64,000 nt of DNA from Megaleporinus macrocephalus. Lineage: Eukaryota; Chordata; Actinopteri; Characiformes; Anostomidae. The position numbers and the translations under genes are program-made. The stretch covers positions 23,549,667 through 23,613,666 of the forward strand of contig CM038710.1 of assembly GCA_021613375.1 (NCBI GenBank), given 5' to 3'. The notes below the pieces were generated by a model that did no database searches, was not told where the DNA came from, and saw only the letters and a program-made list of their open reading frames with translations. Shown in pieces: positions 12,201 to 24,200 of this stretch; the stretch's first letter is position 1, and each line of letters opens with the position of its first letter.

Positions 12201-15200
12201 AATGTAGTAAACGGATTCTGTGAAAGCTAATGGGATTAATTGGCGAAATTGTTTTACTTGTAATGTATTAAATAGATTTATAAGGAATTCACTGAAGCAA
12301 TACCAATAGCAAAAAAACCTGTAGACCTTCTTTAAACAGAAATGGAGAGAGACAGCTGAGTGAAGGGAATCATGTACACTATTTCTCTCTCTCTCTCTCT
12401 CTCTCGCCCTGTTCTGCTGAGGTGAGTGTTTACTCGCAGGCACTTTCTTCCCAAACTGTTTACCTGCTCTGTCACACTCGGCCTGCTAATTAATGACTCA
12501 TTTTCGGAACATTTATCTAAGAGCTGCTGGCGAAGGGGAGAAAGAGAAAATCGCTGCGGAAAGGGAAAAAAAAGGAAAAAAAGGAAGCAATCAGCGCGAC
12601 GAGGCAACTAACAGCCTCCCCGCGCTCTTGCCACTCCGCTCCGCGCTGCATCACGCCTCTCTCTCAGCAGCCATCGCACTCCGCTGTCTGGTGGCCCTCC
12701 GCTGCCTGCAGAAAGGCAGACGGCTAATCACGGGGGCCCTGAGAGCTCGGAGGGCGGGGGCAGAGGAAGAGGGGCTGCAGGGGCGTCTAATTAAATCCCT
12801 GAGGCTTGATTACAAAAGGTGATTATCTTAACAAATGCAGGATCCTCAATCAGCAGCCGAGTGAAGAGGCCTGCACTCACCTGGTTGGCCTTCTCCAGGT
12901 TCGTCCTGAGCGTGCCCACTTCCTCCGCTCTGGAAAACACAATAAACGCCAGGGCGTCAAACAACCTCGACAACACTTTAGATCATACGGCATCAATATT
13001 GACAACGTGCCTCTGTATGCATCACCACACAAAAGTTCCTGTAACCAAACTGTCTTTTATCTCCGGCGTTTATCAGCGCACGCCGCACGCCCTCGCAACA
13101 AACACGCTACTCCAGAAATTAAAGCCGTCACTGCCACACAATGCATTTCTCCGCTCCACTCGCAAACCTTTCAAAAAAAAAAAAAAGAGAGACTCTCTGT
13201 CGTAAACAAAATAACAGCTGAATTATAAAACCCCCTCCAAAGTTGCTAAGAGCCGGAGAAAGTCACTGAAACGATGCAAAAAAAAGAAGAGGAAAAAGAA
13301 GAAGAAGAAGAAGAAGAAGCAAGGTCTCCTGTCATTAAAGCAGAGTGAGTCACATCTATCGCGCATTATTCGACATCACATCTCGACATGCCTACACACT
13401 CCCAACAATCAGAGAGCTCTCATTTGAATAGCGTCTCGGGGAGATTATTCATAAGGTTTGTTTGAAGTTCAACAGTTTCCTCTCAGTCATCAGGGAGTTG
13501 ATTTTCAAAAGGTGGAGAGGCTGAATAATGAGGAAGGCTGAAAGATTGATTAAATACACGAATCTCCGAGGTTCCTCTAAACAAAGATCCCCTCTCAATT
13601 AGAGCACATTTGATTTAAGAGCAAAATCAGAGAGATAGGCGCCACTCAAGACTCCATACCACCTTTCATACTCGCCATACCACACTCAGGCGTGACTTTG
13701 TTCCCTCTCTCCCGGGTAAATAAGTGGCCGGGCTAATGAATTCCTAGGTGTATCTGGCCGAGATTCGAGAAAGATCGCTGAAGTGCGTGTAGCGTCAGAG
13801 CGGCAGCCAAAAAGTAAAAAGGGCTGTTGGGCCAGTGGTTCTCAAATACTGCTGCCGAACATCACAGACAGGGAGAGCAAAGGAGAGAGAGAGAGAGAGA
13901 GAAACAGAGAAAGAGAGAGAGGGAGTCAAATAGAAAATTCTTCAAATCCAACCGAATGGAGAGTGCACGCTTTATCTGAAAACTTTCAGTTCAATTGCGG
14001 CATGGATTAAGCCTGGAAGAAAATCCATTAGTCGAGCGTTCTCGGGCCTACCATAGCAGAACCGAACAAAGCGGCCATTTACTGCGAATGCCTATTGACA
14101 GCCCCCCTCGTATGAGTTCCAGATTCGTTCGAGGCGTGAGCTGGAAACATTATGTCGGGAGATGATGACAGGCCCAAGTGTTTGCTGAGGCAATCTGTAA
14201 ATGGAGCAATCCTTCTTCAAGTCTGTCAGAGGCCGACAGCTAGAGCCACGCAGACAAACAGAGAGAAGGCTAACATCCTGTTGCTCAGCGCTGGACACAC
14301 ACGTGCATAGATGGAGATAGTCGGGATGGAGATAAACCTTGAAAATACAATAATTCAAGTGGATACGTGGTTTAAGGGGACATGACTGGAGAATAAAATC
14401 TTTGAACCAGCTTTTGAAAGCCCCTTGGCCTGCTGTAAGAGACATGATCAACCCTAATTAACAAGTCCTTCTGTGTCTAAGCTTAAAGACCCAAACCGAA
14501 GACAGAATCCAAAAGATCACCAGTAGATGGAAATGATGATAGCACTTCATAATAATAATAACAACAACAACAAGCTGTGTGTGAGTTTAGGGAGGGGGGT
14601 GTAGTTTTGCCAAACGGGAAGGGTTGCTGTTATTAATCACTCTAACACAGTGTCTTAATCCCATTCTTGTCCTATGCACATTGTGCCACTATTTTTCTAT
14701 TTTTCATAGCATCATTTCTGATGGAAGTAATGTTCCACAACCATCATCATTTCATAATAATTATTTATGTACTTATTAAGTTCCTCCACACATTAAAAGA
14801 TACGTGAGTGCTCCCTCTGTGGAGAATATGCAACCTGCTTAACTTAAATAAGTGAGAGTTATAAGCCAGATGCCATGCATAATGAACTAAAACAGAATTT
14901 ATACACACGCGCACTCTATTAAAGACGTAACGCATTTAGCACAAACAGCTACCGCAGCAACAGCTTTAACTTTGCACACAGCATTTCTAAAAGTTACCTA
15001 TTTCTTTATGGTTTTATTTGCTAATGGTATCCATAATGGATCAAATGCCCCTGCGTAAAGCACTATGTGCAAGGCAGAGCTACTTTAGGACCAGAATGGA
15101 GGACACAAAGAATGGGTCTGGTTCTGACAGGTTAGGAGAAATAGCTCATAGCTTGAGACAACAGCTGTATCCAAAACTACATGCTATATTACATACTACA

Positions 15201-18200
15201 CCAATGTATGTGCTGTTAATGGCAGTGTACTTCTTTCACACACCAGTGATGTAGTATGGCTGGACAGTCAGTAACCAGTAAAAGTGCTGATAGACGTACA
15301 GTGATGAAGTGATTATCTGTTTTGGGCTGATGTGGCATAAACAGAAAGACTGTGATAGAGATAGTTTATCAGCCAACTAGATACAAGGCAAAAACTCTGA
15401 CAACACTAATGGTACTAATGATGGTACTAATGACCTGGGCAGACAGGTCAAACACATTACAATACAGACTTACCTTGCAGACATTTCCTGGTCATATTTA
15501 CACCTCAGCTCCTGGAGCTCTGACTGGGCTTTGTTCAGTGCTGTAACACGCAGAATAAACACAGTTAACGCTTCACCTTTGACCTACTACCACACCTAAG
15601 TGTTCTACGGGTTTAATCGATACTAACATGACTGAAGAGCTTTGATCCTGTTCTCAGCATGGGCCAGTCTGCCAGAGAGCGTGGTGTCTGCTTCATCTGC
15701 TTCCCTGAGGATTCAAAGAGTACGACATCAACTGGCAGAATATGACACACCATTAACAAATTAACATAATTAACACACTGAAAAAAACACATCTGTCTTC
15801 TTTAAAAGATTCTTTTGCTGATACAAAAGGCCTGAAATATTACTAAAACGGGATTAGTGTTTGAGCAGTATGTCTGTAATGTTTATGACTGTACCGGATA
15901 AGAAATCTCAGTATAAATTACAGAGAATGGGAGTGACTATTTATGCACATCAACAAAGTTCTGTTCAGCTGCTCACAAGCAGAAAAACTATGCAAACATT
16001 TAACATAACTGTAATTTAGTTTCTCTCAACCACATACAAAGCTATTAATCTTGATGCCCTTTAAAGGTAATTAGGTAATTTGTTTTGTTCTGTCAATTTA
16101 GCCATTTTTGTGAGCACTGTACATCTTAAACCCAAAACCCAAAGTGCTGTTGCTTTGCTTTGTTTTCCTTGGAATGTTCTCAAAAGCATTTACCACCCAC
16201 AGTCAACACTGCCACAATCAATATGTTTTCATGTTTCATGTTTTCTTAAGGTGGGATACATATCATTTTTTGCCCCATACAATACCAATACATGCCTCTA
16301 TATCTAAGGCAATTTGCTAAATCCCATATTCTAGAAGTTGTGATGGAATATTTCTTATTAGATTCATATAACCTCAGGTGGTTTCTACAGTTTGTTTTAA
16401 AGTAAGGTTCAAATTTAAATTTACTTCAGCATGTATGTGCAATCTGTAGAAATGATCTATTGGCATACTGGTTTCTGAAGGGACTATCCCATCTCCACAT
16501 ATAAGTACTTAACTTACCCAGTGCTTACTTGCGAATCTAGATATGATATGAAATTGAACAGGTGACTTCTGAGACTACATTAAAGAAGCAGTTACAATTA
16601 CACCTTTGTTTGCCTTATTATTTCCTTTTATTAAAGTAGGTTTTATAATTTTCACTGCTTAGTACACTGTTATATTAATGCTATGCGTTAGAAATAATGT
16701 TATTAATTACTGTAAGAGAAAGTCTTATAGCTACTGCAAATCATCTCACTGAATACATACCTTTCTTCCAGGCCCTGGTGGTTGTGGGGAGGTGAGCCAC
16801 CATCTTGGAGGCTCGGTGTGCTGTTTGGGGTCATCATATGGGGCGACCGTTCTGATGCCTCTACCCTCTCTACAGTTACTTTACCTTCCTCTCTGCTTTC
16901 TGTGGGAGAGACATTGAGCACATTTGGGGATGGAGCATTGGTCACATAGGTCACTTGTCCAGTGTTCTGTCAATATATATATTTCCTTGTCTCTGTCCAT
17001 ATTGATTTTTGGTACATCAAATCTGGCTGGCTGCTCAAAATACTTTCTAGGCATGCAAGTTTACTTGCAAATAGCATGACTGAATTACCTACTAAGAAAC
17101 TGAATATCCAATTATAATCTGAGCAGTCATTTACAATGACCGTCCAATGGCCTGACTGTCCACTGGTCTGCCTAATGGATTTTTCCTTTGTGAAGGTCTA
17201 TAGCTCCTTATTAACCTCTCTAGTGAAAAAGCACTTTTCCCCAGTGTTTTAAGAGCAAGGGTCATCAAGTCCAGCTGAAGTCCAGCCCAGCTTGTTGATT
17301 CCTCTACCCAAACACATCCACTAAGCGCAGTGACTGACTGCTGGGTGGAAACACGCAAGTTTGAAAAGGCAACTCATCAAACTATACTGGACTGTGGCCC
17401 TTTAGAACCACAACTGATGAGCCCTATTCTAGAGGGCTCTGGGGTGCTACAGTACAGTGAAATGGTTCTGACTGAAGGTCAGCCGGTAGGAGAGTCCTCA
17501 CAGGCTCAGAGATTGGGTGCTGACCTGCGTTGTTAAGGCACTCCAGGTGTCTCCTCCAGTGGCCTGAAATTTCCCTGACCAGGGTCTCGCTGTCCGGGGA
17601 CGAGCTCTGCAGTTCAGTCAGACGCTCCTTCAGTGAGTGGGAGGCCTCCAGCACCGGAGCCGGGTCTGACGGTGAGAGGGGTGGGGGACGAGAGACAGAG
17701 GGAGAGAGAGAAAGGTTATTGGTGTTAGTAAACAGTAAAAGCTGTACTGCAAGTCCGCCTCTTCAGTCATATGTGAAATTGGTTAAGTTTCATTTCAGAT
17801 GCTCTAACGATTCCTCGCTCTCAAAGTGTGAGTTCAACCGAACCCGAAATAAGAAGAACTCTTCACACAAAGCCGCTTCCATTAGCAACCGCCAACCTTG
17901 GCTCCTCAAGTTGCTCCCAAATACTTATCTAGACAAATCCAACAATGTAGGAAGGGATGAAAAAAGGGGGGGAAAAAAGAAAAGTCACCGAAAAAGAAGT
18001 AGTGTGGTAAAAAAAAAAAAAACGGTGAGATTCTTTAGCACAACAGAGGAGCTGTTTTGCAATGCATGTGGCTCAGCGTGAGGCCCATGGGGCCAACTAG
18101 GAGGCTGTTTCTGCGCTAACAAGTCTCCTCTGGATCATTTGATCATTTAAATTATTATGCCAGGAATCCTCAGGAGGCGGCTCAGCTCTCCACATCACAC

Positions 18201-21200
18201 GGCTGTTTTTAATCTTCCTCTCTTGCCTTTCTTCCCCTCCTGGAAAAAAAAACGGAAAAAAAGTTGAGCCCGCTCTGCAGCGCGCTGAGAGGAGTGGCGC
18301 TCCTCCTGTTGTTCACCTGCTTTGCGATAGAAAAGCAGAGGAGGTGACTTCCACTACTGAAAGCTCTGAGAAAGAGAGAGAGGTGGGCTCAAGGGAGCAG
18401 AGTTGGCACGAGGAGAGATGTGTGTATATACCAAGTCACTCTTGCTCTCACACACACGCACAGATGTATGTGGGAGCGCTCAGCAGCGCACACTCAGAAA
18501 AAGCCTTTCTAAACTGAAGAAGAGTAAGAAGAAGAGGAAAATCGCCGCTTTCATCCGCTCTTCTGCTGGGGCACGGCAGGGGTCCGGATCTGTTCTCCAA
18601 GCTCACCCGCTACACACACACTGAACCTAAAGCCTCCCCTTTCCAGCCTCCTCCTCTGGCACAGGACAGCTTCTGGCTGCAAAATACATGCATCTCCACA
18701 AACCCCTTCAGATAAAATGCAAAAAAAAAAAAGGAGATGGAAACAGTGACGACACTGCGCTGACAACAAGAGTAAATCCTCCACTAACGATCAGACAAAG
18801 TTCATCAGACCCTTAAATCTTTGGTGTTAACTGCTATATCAGGTGTAATAGATGTTGGTATGTAATACTGGTAGTTCAGATTCTTTCAGTTTTGTAACAG
18901 ATGATAAGTATCTTCATTTCTTTCCAACCTTGATATTTATAACGCATACTCAACAAGGAGGCAGCAATGACAGTGCACCAATGTTCAAAATAATAAATCC
19001 CCAAATCAACTAATCAGATAAAGTTCATCAGATCCTTCAAACTTTGGTGTTTATAACTCTTAAATCAGGTGCTTTAGATGTTGGTATGTGATACTGGTAG
19101 TTCAGATTCTTTCAGTGTTGTTACAGATGATAAGTATCTCCATTTCTTTCCAACCTTGATATTTATTACACATATTCAACAAGGAGGCAGAAACGACAGT
19201 GCACCAATGTTCAAAATAACCAATCCTCAAATCGGTTTAGTATTTATTACTTGTAGTTTGTTCAGATTGTGCAGTCTTTAGAATATGCTGCACTGATGAA
19301 GTGTTATGTAAGAAGTGTAGATCTTTGGTATTTATCATGCTGATATATTTTAAAATGCTGTATTTGTCACTATGGCATGTAACAAGGTCATGTTTAAAGC
19401 TTTGGCTTTTATTACTGGGATTTATGAACTTCAGACTTTTCAGTCTTTAACAGTTTTACTCAACTTTTCAGTACTCTTTCACAGTAATCTTCAGCCAATA
19501 AGGTGTTAAAACAGTTGCAGCCTATGTAAGAGCACAAATCAGTTAACAAAGGTCTCAGACCTGAAGGCCTTGAGTAATTTTGCATGGAACAAGTTGGTAA
19601 AACTGTGGGACATAGAATGTGCAGTATACAAGCTGATTGCTTCCTTTTTGCTCAACATTTACCTCAAGGTTATGTGAAAAGGTGTTATCAAATTATTAAA
19701 GTCATTCTGCAGAGAAAGAAGCTCTATTGTGCAGAGAAGATTAGTTTTATTGGGAAAAAAAGGTAAATGTAAAACAACAGTAAAAACGTGAAAATTGACT
19801 GACTCTGATGTGATGTAGAAAGAAAGACGACAGGGATGGTTGATAATAGCCCGTGAACGCTCAGAGAGCCCTGCTTGTAAAGAAGCGAGAGAGACGTAAA
19901 AGCAGAGATAGAAAACGTGATTGTGTGTGCGTTTGTGCGCGTTTGTATTGTTACAGCAGCGCAGTGGAGATTGCGTCAGTCACATGGGACGCTGCACTTA
20001 AGAGTAGTGTAACTCCTCTTACACAAAGAGGATGACTTAAAACAGCGGCGTTCTCCGCACAAACCCAGAATCCTCCCAGTGCCTTTACCAGCGAGCCTTT
20101 TAAGAGCTAATGATCAAACGCATCAGGCCTATTCTCCAGTGTAGAGACAAACCGGCCGTGATTATCAATCAGCACCATACACTGCGCAGGTGAAGTCGTG
20201 CCGTGTAGGTGAACATGCGTATAGCTAAAGCAATCAGTTCCATTCAAGCACTTAAGATACAGTTTTTGTAACGCATCCTGTACCATATGGAATAAAACGC
20301 TGATGACGCGTAGACCGCCGCTAAACAGGCTTAAACGGTCCCACGAGAAAATGTAAGACTGCAGGTCTGCTCCACAACACGTTACATGCTCAATATGGCC
20401 AAGATTCTAATATCAGACAAATTTGGGTTTCGTCAGTGAACATCAATCACACATGCAAGTACCTCACTCTCATGCTCCTAGATTGTACCACAATCTTGGC
20501 TGCCTAACCTCCAGCCTATGCCTGCCCCATAGCCCCACCAAATTTTTTATACTTATTAAATTCTTTTTTGCATTTAAACTGTGTTTTTTTAGATAAAATA
20601 TATATATTGTACTTTCATAAAACACATTTTTAAAAATGTGAAACCTGCCTACCTTCTTTAAGCGAACACTGTTTGGTCCTCAAGACAAAAAGCCTTGGCA
20701 GCCCTTCTCTATTTAAATAAGTAAATAAATAAACTTTATGATCAATAAACAAATGAAGCACTACTATAGTTTCAGTCTGAAATCCAGCTGCCTCATTAAA
20801 AATAGCTTTTATAAAAACAGGCTCAGTTGATGGATCTGCCAAAGAAAAGTTATACCCAGCCAGTGGTGCTGTGGTGAATTTGTTTAACACTGAAGTACAC
20901 TGAGTCCTAAGTAAATCACAGCACTGATGCCGCCAATATCAGAAACATTAGTGATACTGGCAACAGAAGATACCTTCAGCAGACCCACAGTTCCAGGAGA
21001 ACTATGGGTAAATCACATTCTCTGGAGTTCAAGTTCATGGTCGAGTGGGCTTACTTAGCCCATTCATATAGTCATAAAAAAATGCATTGCATTCAATGGC
21101 AAAGAAGCTTTCTTTAGAGTTATTAAATCAAAAAGTACACACAATTCTAAAAACATTTTTTTTTATATTTTATAGTCCTTGTTAGCCTAACAGATGCGGT

Positions 21201-24200
21201 ACACCCTGAAAACACCCTAAACAAAAAGTTAGAAGGTCTCACTCTGATCAATATGAAGCTTAAGACGCTTACACAAACCAAGTGCTCCATGGCAACAAGT
21301 GTGTCCCCACAGCCAGTAAGCTGTACACGGCGAGCAGCACCTCTGGAGAGTGTAGCCTGTGCACAAACAAACTAGAGATGGCACTGATCCTATACCAAGA
21401 ATTGGCCTCCAGCCAATATCAGCAGAAAACACTGGATCAGATATTGGAGGGGAAACTGATTCTGTCCTGTAACAGATCTATTGTAAAGCAGTGCTCTCAC
21501 AATGTCTGATCTTAGCTGATAGCTGTCTTTGTCGTACAGTACTGTATAAGAACCAGCGAGCATCCTTCATTCATTTTGCATTTTAATATAATCATGTTTC
21601 ACTTCAGACGCCTTGCTAAATGTAAAAAAAAAAAAAAAACTAAAACTGAGGAATGTTATTGTTTTTTTTATATGCCCATTTTGAATTTGATGGCAGCAAC
21701 ACATTTCAAAAAGTTGCAACAGGTTCATGTTTACCACTGCATGTACTCTTTTTAATATTCTTCTCTCTGTAAGTGTTTAGGAACTGAGGAGACCAATTAC
21801 AGCAGTTTTGAAAATGAAATGTTTTCCCTTTATCCCTTAATATAATAATATGAATTCATTAATAATATAATATAAACAAGGCCTTTCCTGAAAAAGAGCT
21901 TGTGTCGTTCAAAAACCTGTATATGTGGTTCAGCACAGATGTGCAAGTCACCAATGCCATGTGCACTACTGCCCCCGAATACCACTTCAGATGCTGGCTG
22001 GAACTGTGTGCTGATAACAAGCCAGATGGTCCCTCTCTGTCTGGAGGGCGTGGTGTCAGTCCACGGGACACTTTTTCACCTTACTTCAGTCCATCTTAAA
22101 TGTGTTGGAGCTCAGAAAAGGCAGCACTTGGATCCTGTTTATATATGGTTTCGTTGTGCCTGGAGTCTTAACTTAGCATTTGTGGAGCAGTGATGAACTG
22201 TGTTTTTGGAAGTGTTCCTGAACCCACGGAGTGATTTCCACTACAGGACTGTGTCTGCTTTTAATGCAGTTATGCTTTTCTCATATTATTAGGCAACTAG
22301 AAAATACAATGTCATGGGATGGGAACATATTTTTGAGGCTTCCTCAACAGGACTTGTCTCCTTCTTTACTTTTATTTAAACATAAAAACTCATAAATAAA
22401 TCAAAATTTACTGGAATTATTTCAGATATTTTAGTAATAAAACCAGCAGGTCCAAATAGTTCAATAAATTTACAGCATCATCTATTCTATGAAACTTCTT
22501 ATCTCTGCCATCTTATGTTTCCTAGTTAAACATAAAAAATAACTAAATAAACAAATTAAACACTTCAAAGGGATTAGGTGTTTGTGTTGAGTTAAGACTG
22601 GGTTTGCTGTTCTCCTACTGGCGGCTCTCTCACCAGCTAGAGGACGTGAACTAGTTGCTCATGGCACTGCGCGACTGTTCTTGTCTTGTACACTTAATGC
22701 ATGTTTTTATACAGTAAATCAGAAAAAATCTGCCAAGATAATTACAGAACGAAAAGTGTTCTTCAAAACATCAAACACTTCTTTACAGACCTGATTATAG
22801 CTAACCTAGCTTACCAACCACTCCACCTCAGATCTCTCATCAGTTAATCACCAGCGCATTCTGTCACGTGGATTTGTTTTTGTAGCAGCAGCCAAAAATA
22901 TACTTTATAGAATATAATATAATTATTTCTTGTTAGAATGTTATACCATTCATCCTGTTTATTCTGGAAAGCTTGTGTCTGTGTTATCCTGTTATAATGC
23001 ACGCTGACTGAAAAATCCCTTCTCAACCGCTTGACCTGAAGAATCTCAGTCGACTGACGGGTCTGATGATCGAACTCGTTGACTTTTAAAAAGCAGCCCT
23101 AGTTCTGTTAAACATTTTCTGACTGGGAATGAAAGAAATCACAAGTGGTCTCTGACTTTTGCTAAGTGCTGTATATGTCCTGGCTTCTTGTTAAATAGCA
23201 CAAAGGCTGCTCCAGTCAGCCCCAAACTACTCTACAAACATCTACTCACATCTACTCACATCCATCCACAATCACTATGTCCACACATACAGGCCTGCAT
23301 CACATGTATGCCCTAAATCAATCTCTATGCCCTAATTTGCAGAATCTTTCACAAACTCTGCAGGTACTTAATAAAAAAGAAAGAAAAATTCATTTCCCAT
23401 CTGTTACAGTGTGGTGTGACCATGAAATGCTTATCTGAAATGTCAATATCATTCCCTCCCTCAAAGTTTATTCACACTGATTACGCAAACTATTAGAGAG
23501 CGTCAAACCTATTCTATCATATCTAATCATTCTGTGGCTTAATTACGCACACTAATGACTTCTTAGCAAGAGTGTCTCCACTAGGCCCGTCCCTCTGCGC
23601 TGAAGTAGGACACAGCAGACCAGCGATTACCTTTAATGAGTTTGTCCTTTTATTGTCCATGTAAGTGCGCTGTCCATTTTTAAACCAGCCCCTAACTTCA
23701 TTACGCCTGATTACATGCATGCCCTGAGGTCTTGGTAACTAATAACAACACAAGGCCCTTATGGAAAGTGATAAATCATCGAAAAAAAACCAAACTATGT
23801 ATCATAAGCGTGTGTGTCAAAAGGTCCTTTCACATGTGAGGAGAAGGACCGGAGGGTGTTATGATGAATAAGAAGCTGTCATGGTGACGCTCTTGCATGG
23901 TTATTTCGAGCCTTGGCGTGTGCCCATCACTGTTCTCCTTGAGCGGCCAAACTCGATCGCCTTTATCAGAGTGACCTTTGTTTGATTATGAATAGAGGAA
24001 GAATAAACATTGGCAACAAATTCTGAGTCAAACAGAAACGAGTCAAATTTAACCCCATCAAGAGTGTCTCCATGGAGAATTTGCCAGCGTGCCCTGTAAA
24101 CTGGTTTAAAACATAGACCAGAGGAACTGCTGCATGTGCATGTTCACTTGGGCCAGAATGGAACGTACAAGCATGGCAAGTCTTTCTGTCTGTAGAAAAA

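Larger units (their letters stand above)
9986..12880 (-). other. cux2: 2.9-kb intron between W7 and W6
   Basis: AT-rich from 10.0 to 11.4 kb with nothing recognisable, then a palindromic interspersed repeat (11420-12055), a (CT)n microsatellite (12384-12405), and a GC-rich complex stretch beside W6 (12580-12860). Confidence 0.7.

Noticed and set aside
12493..13228. Plus-strand frames antisense to W6
   Set aside because: They overlap the real minus-strand exon and its flanks; no known product.
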